Source: Neopestalotiopsis rosae
Lineage: Eukaryota > Ascomycota > Sordariomycetes > Amphisphaeriales > Sporocadaceae
Length of the DNA: 64,000 bases
Reading direction: 5' to 3'
Assembly (NCBI GenBank): GCA_023078685.1
Contig: JALGAS010000001.1
Location: 6,014,001 to 6,078,000, forward strand
In this document: piece by piece, positions 22,690-31,484 of the stretch
Numbering within the stretch: position 1 is the stretch's first letter
Layout: each line of letters opens with the position of its first letter
Notes under the pieces: model-generated
What the model saw: only the letters and a program-made list of their open reading frames with translations
Told to the model about the DNA's origin: nothing
Databases searched by the model: none
Made by a program: the position numbers and the translations under genes

Positions 22690-23550
22690 ACCCTGGTGTA
22701 TGGGTTCTATGATCCACCATCTGACAATAGGTATTTTATTAACCTGCCGTAGACCGCTATAGCGATAGTGGAGAGCACGGCCGCGTTATGCCCTAATACG
22801 GTCGTAGTCGTCCACGGGCCGGGTGTGGTATCGATGCTGTGGGCTGATAACGAGAATTTTATTGCTATCCTTTCTGCTTATTACCCCGGGGAGGAGATTG
22901 GAAACGCACTCGTGGATGTCTTTTGGGGAGCCGCAGAGCCCTCTAAAAGGCTGCCCTACACTATTCCTAAGAACCTGTCAGACTACGCACCGGATGTCGT
23001 TACGTCTCCCGAGGCCGATGGCACGTGGCAACCCGATTTTGACGAGGGCCAGTTGATTGATTATCGTTATTTTAAGGCCGACGATATTGACCCGCTTTTC
23101 GAATTCGGTTTCGGACTTTCGTATACTTCGTTTTAAATAAGCGACGCGCTGGACGTCCAGGTGGCCGGAAACATACCTGCGCTTGCGGACGAGTCGATGG
23201 GAACCGCGCCCGGTGGGCTCGTTGATCTGTGGACAAACGTCGCATCGGCAGATATTGAAGTGACCAATACTGGCGATAGCACGGGCTCGACCGTCCCGCA
23301 GCTTTATATTGCCTTTCCTTAGGATATTACACCCGCAGGTATACCGGTTAAAGTCCTTAGAGGCTTTAATAAGGTCTCCCTAGATGCCGGAGAGACGGCT
23401 ATTGTGCACTTTGATCTGACTAGGAGGGATTTGAGCTTCTGGGACTCTGATGCGAAGCAGTGGGTGATACCCCAGGGAGAGTTCGGCTTCAAGGCTGGTT
23501 TCAGTTCGAGTGATATCAAGAGTACAATGGAGATGACGGTAGTGACTTAG
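22690..23550 (+). pseudogene. GH3 beta-glucosidase, 5'-truncated remnant
   Basis: One continuous frame, interrupted only by TAG near 22750, TAA at 23134-23136 and TAG at 23320-23322, encodes the C-terminal part of a glycoside hydrolase family 3 enzyme. Readable blocks are CPNTVVVVHGPGVVSMLW, YYPGEEIGNALVDVFWG, EFGFGLSYTSF and then the fibronectin-III-like domain (VPQLYIAFP, VLRGFNKVSLDAGET, LTRRDLSFWD). The N-terminal barrel with the catalytic Asp is absent. There is no frameshift, and the stops are reachable from CAA, CAG or TGG by single transitions, as expected from RIP-like mutation. Intact members are about 750-900 aa. Confidence 0.88.
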
Positions 23551-24310
23551 ATATGCGTATCGATCTTGATATTGTGTTGTAAAACGTACCGCCAGTGGTT
23601 TTCATGTAATTATTCGTTATATAATCTGAGCTTTTAACTCTGCAAGCAGAAACTTCTGTCAACACGATTCATGTAAATCAATGCGTAGGTATCCATGAGA
23701 CTTATTCAATTGAAGTCGGGTAATAAATGAAAGAAGAAGAAAAAGAAATGGAGCAAAGAGGCAAAAATATCCATCACCGGGAATCCCCTAGTCAGAGCAC
23801 GGTGGGGGTCCTTCCTCGGCTAGTCTTCAATACTTTCGTCAGAATGACCTTGTGTCTGAGGTTCAGCCGGGCCGGGCGCGTCGGTATGACCCCGTAGAAG
23901 GCAGTCAAGGATGGCATCATTTGCGTTTGATATGGTTGTAACGTTCCTATTTTCATTCGGGCTGGAGAAGGAGCCGATAAATTCTCATTTGTGGGCGAGC
24001 TTTTCCTTGATGGGTGCATGGGTGGCTCCGTCTTGGATCAGTCAGATGTAGATGAAAAAGAATTTCAGATTCGGTGACGGATGAGGTGCATCATATGTAT
24101 GTTTATCCCGTCCGATTAGTGGGAATAGGCCTTCTCAAGGATCCATCTAATCTTTGTCGTTACAGGTATGTGCCCAACAAAACAAACATATGCTCGCCCG
24201 TACTCCATTCTATTTTAACCCAAGAAACATGAAAACAACTGCCCATCAGATTTTGAGAAAGATCCTTTCCCCACCATTTCATCCTCCACGTAATTAATTC
24301 TCTAACAGAA
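23551..24310. other. Intergenic region
   Basis: Between the GH3 remnant and the 3' end of the RTA1 gene. No gene or repeat partner recognised. Confidence 0.45.
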
Positions 24311-25248
24311 TCAAGGAAAGTTCTTCATAGGCAGTGTCTGCGTCTGGTCAACGGGATGAATATATTCGTGCTCGGTCCCATCGGCAGACGTGAGCGTCAG
24401 CCCGCTGGGAAACCTCCAGGCAAACGCCACGACGGTGCCGAACATTAGCAGCGCGTCGAACACGTACAGGGTCCACTCGTGCTCGAGCGGGTAGCCAGTC
24501 TGGCCCATGGCGTACTCGATGACGCGGAAGATGGAGCGCACAAAGATGAAGACGCTGCAGGTGTAGAGCATCAGCATCAGGCTCTCCCACTTGCGGCGGT
24601 CGCCCGCGAAGCGCTCCGTGGGGTGCTGGCGCAGCCGCGAGTGGAAGATGGCCGTCACGACGAGGAACAGGCCGAATATGACGATCTGGATGACCAGGCC
24701 GCCCAGGATGACGTTCTCGCCCATCTGCATGTTGTTGTCGCCAATGACCATGAGGCTGGCGCCGCTGGACTGGACGACGAAGGAGAGGATGTCGCCGCAG
24801 ACGAAGATGGCCGTCAGCCACTTTACGGCGACCATGGACAGGTGTTGCGCGTGCACGCCGCGGATGATGCGGCCCAGCGTCATGTAGATGGACGCGGCGA
24901 ACAGGGCGGGGGCCACGAGGATGAGGGTGCTCTGGACAACGTAGGGCATGAGTTGGTCGGTCTTGTTCCTGGCCGACGCTCGGGCACAATATCCGACGAT
25001 CTCAACTATTCGACGGGAAGTAATAGATTAGTTTTTGCAATGCTCAGGGTTTTGTTTGAATTGAGCTATCACTTACAAAGACCACCAATTATGAAGACGG
25101 TGCAGAACCATGTTCTTGTTTTAAATGTTTTCCAACTAATGTAGCCAGTGCCCAGAATAAACAAGGCAGCAAATATACCACCTGCTGCTGCAGACGGTAG
25201 ATACTGCCACAGGTAATAGTTGCCTCTGTACGGCTTGAGTTCTGCCAT
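24311..25248 (-). CDS. RTA1-like multi-pass membrane protein
   Basis: Two exons, 25248-25077 and 25005-24311, joined across a 71-bp intron (25006-25076, GTAAGT donor) give 288 aa. The splice recreates the conserved GGLFEIVGY segment. The next blocks, PYVVQSTLILVAPALFAAS and IYMTLGRIIRG, and later FVRSIFRVIEY, are typical of the RTA1 family. About seven hydrophobic segments are visible and length matches the family (270-320 aa). RTA1 relatives sit in the plasma membrane and have been linked to lipid movement and resistance to 7-aminocholesterol or other toxic compounds. The role here is unknown. The exon is strongly GC-rich at third positions, which makes long false ORFs on the opposite strand. 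Confidence 0.93.
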
Positions 25249-26056
25249 GGCTTCTAAGATTGTTGTGAGGGTTCTCTAGAACGCTGAATCTAAAATGCTA
25301 AAGAATGATGATGAATGAGCAAATGTTGAAGAGGGACAAAAAACGAGAGTATGGAACACGGCATAAAACGGATCTGATGAAGAGATTGACATATAATCTA
25401 TGAAAAGTTTGTCGACTTATGTAATTGACATTTTTTTTTTGTTGCCTTGTCGAAGAACCGAATCGGACTCCACACAATACGTCGTATCGTCAGAATTCAG
25501 TGCCTCGGAAATTTTGATACCATTTTTCTTGATAGATCCACATGGGCCACAGCCCCAAAGTTTCACATCTGACTGCAGCTACCTACATTCTAGAATCTAG
25601 AACCTGGGCATAATGGGACGCGTGCTCTGGTCCACTATCACTCCGGGCAAGAGGCTTAATGACCCTTCACACCCCTGAACTGGCTAGAATGCGCGGGTCG
25701 GGGAACCCGCATTAGCGGGCAAAAGGAGGATCCACCCTTTACACGTATCCATCGCATAAATCGCATCGATCGTGTGCAGGAAGTTCCGATGCTCTTATTA
25801 TTAGCTTCAAGTTAGCAGACAAGTGTCATTCACCAATGTTATTGGGCCGAGCAAATCAAAAGAGAAGGGAAATACGAGCGGTTTTTAGTAATGGAGACCG
25901 CGCAATGATCGAGACATTCTGATTTATATTCCCCAATGCAATTGCGGATCTGTGATTCCGGCGTCGAATCCTTGAAATAAAGCGGGAAGATCCAGGCGCT
26001 TAATTGACATTCTAGCCCTCTCCCCAATTGTGGCTTCAGGTACCTGTTGGCGGATC
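25249..26056. other. Divergent promoter region
   Basis: Separates the RTA1 gene (minus) from the Zn2Cys6 pseudogene (plus). No further gene seen. Confidence 0.45.
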
Positions 26057-27267
26057 ATGTCTGAAGTATCTGAGGCAAGCAGCAACCGACGCAAGCAGCC
26101 CAAATCGGAGACTGGCTGCCGAACCTGCAAAACCCGAAGAGTCAAGGTCGGTCCTCGCATCTCTCGTCTTCCCATAATCTACCTACCTCTCGGCTGCTGC
26201 TTACGTTCCAAGCCATAGTGCGATGAGCATCGGCCGGCATGTGGGAACTGTGTGAAATATGGCGCCCGATGCGACTTTATCCCGAGGATCAAGGCGTGCA
26301 CCTCGTCACCCAGCCTCGTGGAAGCGCCATACTTTGATTCTCTCGGAGATGCACTTTCCATCGACGACCTCGAGCTTTTCCACCATTATCACATCTCGAC
26401 CTGTTTCACTCTGTCAACAGAGCCACTCGTTCGCGGCTTTGGCAACTCGCCGCCCCTCGGCTCGGCGTCTCGGCGCCGTACATCTTGAGAGGTATACTTG
26501 CAGTCTCAGCCTTGCACTTGTCAAGGTTAAGGAAACACCGGGAAGGCTTCTACTTGAGTCGAGCGTTTAAACATTTTGGTCTGGCGTTTGAAACGGCTGC
26601 ACCGTTCCTCGGCGGCAATGTTTCTGCCAGCAACTGCGAACCAATATTTGTCTTCAGCGTACTGTCGAAGATAGTCGCGCTGGCGAAACCCAAGGACGAC
26701 TCGGATCTGTTGCTCGCCAATCAACAATTGGTCCCGGAGTGGCTTAGTCTCTTCCGCAGCACCCACGAGGTTGTGAGCAACATGGGCGAGGTGAAGCAAC
26801 AAACCCCTGGTGTTGCAATCATCTTTGACAAAGGACACCAGCCCCATGAAGGGTGGTTCGTCCACGGCAACGAGAAGGACGCCATCGACGAGCTTGAGGC
26901 CAACGTGTACAATAGCCTGAGCAAGGACCTCGATGCGCTGGCTGCAGTGGTCGACGCCCTGGACCGTCTGCGGCACAGCTTTGTCTTGTTCAACGACGGC
27001 GCCGTGTCGGGCGAGTCCCAGGTCAAAAGTACAATCGGTTGGCTACGAAGAATCAGCGACGCGTACATTACGCTTGTGGCGGACGGAAACTACGATGCGC
27101 TGTGCGTGCTCGCATTCTATTGCGTTCTGCTTAGACGACTGGAGTTCATCTGGTGGATCGAGGGATGGGGCTTCCATCTTATCGACCGTATCTATTCCCA
27201 TCTGCCGGTGAAGTATAGGTTGTGGATTAGATGGCCGATCCAAGAAATCGGCTGGGCGCCGCCATGA
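26057..27267 (+). pseudogene. Zn2Cys6 transcription factor (UPC2-like), one frameshift
   Basis: Exon 1 (26057-26146) encodes the first half of the zinc cluster (TGCRTCKTRRVK). A 72-bp intron (26147-26218, GT-AG) splits it before CDEHRPACGNCVKYGARC, a position common for this class. The frame runs on through a segment rich in SIDDLELFHHYHISTCF and then must switch by one base between about 26418 and 26432, because the expected continuation (RLWQL, then APYILRGILAVSALHLSRL) is in another frame that runs to the TGA at 27265. Without the shift the protein stops at 26488. Corrected length is about 380 aa, like the regulator at 20691-21902, to which it is similar in architecture. There is no RIP in the region. 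It may be a real one-base loss or an assembly error. Confidence 0.82.
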
Positions 27268-27415
27268 CCAAGTGTGGCGGTCAAGAAAGTGTGTTCAATT
27301 CTGTATCAAAAGGGTCCGTAGTATACGTAACTAATATGGTATCTTATTCTGAAATTAGCGAGTGACGGGAGTCTCTATATGTGATAGTCCGAAAACTGCT
27401 CGCGTATCTAATAAA

Positions 27416-27709
27416 TCAGTTCCTCCTTCTGCTCAGGTACACCTTTAATGTCGGCTTCTCCTAGAGGCTGAATATCGGCTGGTTGTACCAGTCCTTATAA
27501 CTCTCGTCTAGCCTCAAATCAAAATGAAACAAAAGCTTGGCCATGATGATGCGCATCTTATGACGGGCCGATTGGCGGCCAATAAAGTCTCTAGGACCGA
27601 AGCTAAATGGTTTGAACGCATTATGACGGTCGTTGAGGAAAGGCGACGTTGTGTCGTTTTTGTCTCGAGGCAACTACCGCTCAGGTAAATATTTTCGAGC
27701 TCGGTTAAA
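27416..27709 (-). pseudogene. Cytochrome P450 C-terminal remnant
   Basis: The minus strand carries the last about 95 codons of a P450: a PERW-like motif (PER then TAG in place of Trp, at 27674-27676), the heme loop FSFGPRDFIGR, then MRIIMAKLLFHFDLRL and a typical FxL(W)EKP tail in which Trp is again TAG. The heme-ligand Cys (F-x-x-G-x-R-x-C-x-G) is Phe here. Both stops are TGG-to-TAG, a RIP-type change. Upstream (rightward) the sequence becomes AT-rich and unreadable near 27710, so the rest of the gene is lost or RIPed beyond recognition. Confidence 0.85.
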
Positions 27710-28399
27710 GCTGTGTTCCGACGTTACCTTAAATTTATAATGGATTTGCTTAAGTCGACGCTCGATAGGGCATTAAATTAAGAGACGATTTTGCTTAAAT
27801 TTAAAATTAATATAGATTTTTACGTTTCGAAAATAAATAATTTTTTTTCGGAAAGGATTATAGATTTATTTTATATAATAGCGGCTAAAATTTTTATTAA
27901 TAATTATATAATATATTAAAAATATCGGGATTATAAGCGTAAATTTTTTATACGCGCACGAAATATTAAGCGTTTCCGCGTTATTAAAGCCTTCGATCCC
28001 GATTATAAATATTTGCCGTTAATTAATATATTATTTTAAAAAATTAATTTTAAAAAAAAAATAATAATAAGAAATTTATTTAGATTTAGCCTTAATAAAT
28101 TCGGTATTAAGCTTTACGTCGCTATAATTATATATAATTATTATAAGTATACGGCTTATTAGTTTATAAATCGTATTACGTTAAGTATTAAAAAAGAGCC
28201 TTTTTATAAGTTATTCCGGCATATTTATTTAAGAATTACGATTTATTAAATAGGTTATTAAATAGCTATATATCGATTAATTTTTTATAAAAGGCTAAAT
28301 TATATATAAATATAATTAAATTAAGATATAATATTTCGTTGATATATAACCCGTGCTTAGGATTTTATTAAAAATTTAAAATATTAAATTCGTAAATTA
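27710..28399. other. AT-rich RIP-degraded DNA, target site of Gypsy copy 2
   Basis: Composition flips abruptly to AT-rich with CpA/TpG depletion. No readable gene. The last 5 bp (AATTA, 28395-28399) are the left target duplication of Gypsy copy 2. Confidence 0.65.
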
Positions 28400-28911
28400 T
28401 GTTACGAACATGCACCCTTGCAGAAGGACAAACAACTGTGTTGGCGCTTAAGAAGGTATGCTGCGGGGCAGTGACCACGGCCCTGGCCAAAAGACCCAGC
28501 CACCCCCGCCAGCTGTCAACAAGTGTTGACAGGATCATGGCCTTGGCAATGATCCATTGGCATGGATCACAAGGATCATTGTGATCCATAAGATCCAAGA
28601 ACAAAGGGGATCATACTTGTTGGTATGATCCAAGCAAACATCAGTGAGGGAATGAATGGATATATTAGGGAGGGATTTCCTACGGTTACATAGACAGTCA
28701 TTACCTCAGTGATCAATCTAAGCATCTATCTTACCCATAGGTGAAGCATTCAATACGCTTTGACGACTACACTTGTGAATCATTTCAGGACCACCATCTT
28801 CAGTTACTCATTGCTCAGTTCAGTATCTTGGCTAGCGTTCCCTGTTAGCATAAACCCCCAACACCTCTTATACTCAGGTTTATTCTAGAAACCCGTAGTA
28901 TAGTCGTTACA
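28400..28911 (+). repeat. 5' LTR of Gypsy copy 2
   Basis: 512 bp, TGTTACGAAC ... TAGTCGTTACA. Contains the U3 hairpin cluster and a TATATTA at 28661-28667 that could be the TATA box of the genomic transcript. Confidence 0.96.
28513..28631 (+). promoter_or_regulatory. U3 array of GATC-centred inverted repeats
   Basis: Five short inverted repeats lie side by side: CTGTCAACA/TGTTGACAG (28513-28532), GGATCAT/ATGATCC (28532-28555), TGATCCAT/ATGGATCA (28550-28569), GGATCACAA/TTGTGATCC (28564-28587) and GGATCATAC/GTATGATCC (28608-28631). Eight GATC tetramers fall within about 100 bp. The array ends 30 bp before TATATTA (28661), the place for upstream activating sites or binding of a dimeric factor. 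It is present in every young LTR here. Confidence 0.6.
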
Positions 28912-28913
28912 TT

Positions 28914-28922
28914 TTGATCACT
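28914..28922 (+). promoter_or_regulatory. Possible self-priming primer-binding site
   Basis: TTGATCACT begins 2 bp after the 5' LTR. No TGG, expected for a tRNA primer, lies at this position. The same nonamer is the exact reverse complement of AGTGATCAA at 28708-28716 in the LTR, 47 bp after the TATATTA, where the transcript could start. That is the arrangement of Tf1/sushi-type self-priming. The LTR is rich in GATC, so chance is not excluded. Confidence 0.35.
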
Positions 28923-28970
28923 CTTGTTCAGGTACGTTCCCCCAGAAACTAACTGAGCAATATCGGCAGA

Positions 28971-31466
28971 ATGTCTACCGTCAGCAAGGACAGCGGCAGT
29001 AGCAAGAAAGGAAAGGAGACAACAAAGGCCACTCAGGAACAGACACCCCAAGAATCCCCCACTCAAGCTATGAGTATTGACTCCGATGGAGACGACGACT
29101 TCGAAGTCTCCAAGGAACAGTACGAAAGCATTCTTCGGGAAATCAAGCGACTCCAGCGAGAGGAGGATCGCAAGGCCAAACTCATTCAGGAACTCCAGGA
29201 TTCCAACACCGCTATGCGAGGAGCAGCCAACATCATCACCACGCCAATCCAGAAGACTGATGGGCTCAAGTTCAACACTCCCGCACCTTATGATGGAACG
29301 CCTGGAGGGCTCAAAGGATACCTTGCCCAAGTCCGCGCCTATCACTCCTTCCACATGGGAAGCTTCCAGAATGACCTTCAGAGGATCGTTCACGCAGCAT
29401 CCTTCTTGAAAGGACGCGCCCTCGCGTGGTTCGAACCATACCTCTCTGAAGCAAGCGAACATGGATGGATGTTGAGCCAGTGCAAGGCAGAGACACAGAA
29501 GATCTTCGGAACCTATGCCGGATTCGAAGAAGCACTCAAATCACTATTCCAAGATCCTGACGAGAAGAGACAAGCCGAACGAGAACTTGAGAACCTCAAG
29601 CAGAAAGCATCCGCGTCAGTATACACTGCAGAATTCAAGCGGATCACCGCTCGCATGGACTGCACCGACGACACACGCATCATGCTATACTATCAAGGTC
29701 TCAAGGAAGAAGTCAAGGATGAGATCAGTAGGATCTTGTACCTACCTACCGACTTCACCCAGTACGCGGAACTTGTGGTACGCATTGACAACCAACTATA
29801 CGCTCGACGGTCTGAAAAGAAACAAACCCCGAAATACCAGAGCCGTACCACCGCCAACATGGGAAGACCCCGACAAAACGGATATAACAACCGAAACCGC
29901 GACTGGAAGAACAAGACGTCATACGGACAACACAGCGGACCCATGGACCTTGACGCTACCCAGCGAAAGGACAAATCCAAGGTCAAGTGCTACAACTGCG
30001 GGAAAATGGGACACTACGCGAGCGAGTGCAACCAACCAAAGAAACTGGGATTTAAACCAGTGCCAGAGGGCAAGAAGCAGATCTACAGCACCAAGCGAGA
30101 AGAAGTACCCCACGACTCTCTCTCCTGGACGGCGTGCTACGACGACGAATGTCGAACGCATAAATCCAGCAAGCGAGACAGTGGATGGTACCCCAAGCAA
30201 CCAAGAACCCTAGCCGCCGCGACGCGCCTGGGAAGGAATGTCCACATCGGATCAGAAGGACAACTGGTAGACAGCGATAGCGACACTATCGGCAGCGCTT
30301 CAGAGAACGAAGGCTACCACCAAGTCAGAGAAGCAGAACAACAGCTTCGACAGCAACAAACGACCCCATCTGTGGACGACACTAGCAGCGATGAGGAGGA
30401 TACCTACGAACCCATGGACACCGACTACAAGGGAAGAAGGGAACTCATCACGAAACTAGAAACCTCCACTAGGGATGAACTCGAACGGGAATTCAGACAA
30501 ACCCGACGAATCGACACCAATGCCCAGTTTACTCTCTCTGCCGTGGAGATGTACGGCACGGGGCAACAACTAGCAGAAATCCTCCAGAAAACCACCGACA
30601 CCCCATGGGAGCAGAGAACCCCGGGAGCCAAATTTGGAGACGACCCCCGACTCAGCATCAAGCACCCTCAGCACCACCAGATCGCGTGGGTAGGATGCAT
30701 CGACCCGGGATGCGACGAACACCTTGAAAACAAAACATCTCAAGGAGTATTCCCACTACGAATGGGAAAAGACGCCATTTGCTACCCCCATCTAGCTGAG
30801 CACGCAGGAAAGGCAGAAGTAAGCTACTGCGACGCACGAGGATATGTCGTACTTGCTTTGCACCCTAGACCACCGCAGTGCTCGATCAACGAGAAAAAAC
30901 CATGGTGGACATGCCCACAGGATGACTGCATACGCCATATGCAAAACAAAGCAGAAGCATGGAAACGCATCAGAGACCTGAGAATATCAGGAAAGCTCAA
31001 GATTGAACCAGTGGAAGAAACTTTCGATGTCCGGAACGTAATGAATACCACCCGGAAAGAACCTCCACAGCCACTCCGACACACGGTCACCATGATATCC
31101 GAAGAAACCAACGAACAAATCAAGAAGACATTCACATTACCCCAGCAACCAACGAAGGAAGAACCTTCGCAGAAAGAATTCAACGATAAACTAGCCCAGC
31201 TTGAGGCACGATATCAAGAGGAAGGACAAGAGAAGCCACCCTCTTGGGAACTTCGGATAGAAGCATTGAATGAGCTAGCAAGAGAGCTACGCTCACCCAG
31301 ACAAACCCCTGGAACGCAGGACGAAGACACAGGCGACGCACACTACCGCCAGAAGAGAAATGAGACCCGAGAACAAAGGGATCAACGGATACTCACCAGC
31401 GCCGAGAAGCGACGCGCCAACAGACGAATCAACAAGGATTCGGGAAACGACCTGGACCACTTTTAA
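28971..31466 (+). CDS. gag: Gypsy Gag with zinc knuckle and long Cys/His extension
   Basis: 831 aa from the first ATG, 60 bp after the LTR. An N-terminal charged coiled-coil segment (about residues 45-78) is followed by a capsid-like region with a retrotransposon-gag pattern (YLAQVRAYHSF, FLKGRALAWFEPYL). A CCHC zinc knuckle, CYNCGKMGHYASEC, lies near residue 339. Gag of related elements usually ends soon after the knuckle; here about 480 more residues follow, with an acidic stretch and a Cys/His-rich block at about 573-653 (CIDPGCDEH, CYPHLAEH, CPQDDCIRH) that could bind metal. The ORF ends in DLDHF and TAA right after a -1 slippery heptamer. It forms the particle core and packages element RNA. 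Confidence 0.93.
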   Translation: MSTVSKDSGSSKKGKETTKATQEQTPQESPTQAMSIDSDGDDDFEVSKEQYESILREIKRLQREEDRKAKLIQELQDSNTAMRGAANIITTPIQKTDGLKFNTPAPYDGTPGGLKGYLAQVRAYHSFHMGSFQNDLQRIVHAASFLKGRALAWFEPYLSEASEHGWMLSQCKAETQKIFGTYAGFEEALKSLFQDPDEKRQAERELENLKQKASASVYTAEFKRITARMDCTDDTRIMLYYQGLKEEVKDEISRILYLPTDFTQYAELVVRIDNQLYARRSEKKQTPKYQSRTTANMGRPRQNGYNNRNRDWKNKTSYGQHSGPMDLDATQRKDKSKVKCYNCGKMGHYASECNQPKKLGFKPVPEGKKQIYSTKREEVPHDSLSWTACYDDECRTHKSSKRDSGWYPKQPRTLAAATRLGRNVHIGSEGQLVDSDSDTIGSASENEGYHQVREAEQQLRQQQTTPSVDDTSSDEEDTYEPMDTDYKGRRELITKLETSTRDELEREFRQTRRIDTNAQFTLSAVEMYGTGQQLAEILQKTTDTPWEQRTPGAKFGDDPRLSIKHPQHHQIAWVGCIDPGCDEHLENKTSQGVFPLRMGKDAICYPHLAEHAGKAEVSYCDARGYVVLALHPRPPQCSINEKKPWWTCPQDDCIRHMQNKAEAWKRIRDLRISGKLKIEPVEETFDVRNVMNTTRKEPPQPLRHTVTMISEETNEQIKKTFTLPQQPTKEEPSQKEFNDKLAQLEARYQEEGQEKPPSWELRIEALNELARELRSPRQTPGTQDEDTGDAHYRQKRNETREQRDQRILTSAEKRRANRRINKDSGNDLDHF

Positions 31467-31484
31467 AGAGGCAAAAGCGGTCCA
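31442..31484 (+). promoter_or_regulatory. Programmed -1 ribosomal frameshift signal between gag and pol
   Basis: G GGA AAC at 31442-31448 is in the gag frame as X XXY YYZ (codons GGA at 31443 and AAC at 31446), a canonical heptamer also used by simian type D retroviruses at gag-pro. Four bases downstream a stem starts: TGGACC (31453-31458) pairs with GGTCCA (31479-31484) and, after one A-C mismatch, CTTTT (31460-31464) pairs with AAAAG (31473-31477), closing an 8-nt loop. The gag stop (31464-31466) lies in the stem. The -1 frame is open from 31448 through the whole of pol. The same signal is in copy 1 at 6988-6994 on the minus strand. Confidence 0.85.

Noticed and set aside
24479..25144. A 221-codon plus-strand frame opposite the RTA1 gene
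   Set aside because: It starts at a CTG/GTG-type codon, is a Glu/Asp/Ala-rich shadow of GC-rich third positions, and runs across the RTA1 intron.
29515..30213. A 232-codon frame overlapping gag in copy 2
   Set aside because: Ser/Thr/Arg-rich +1 shadow of gag with no domain; in copy 1 it only fuses to the real gag frame through an extra base.
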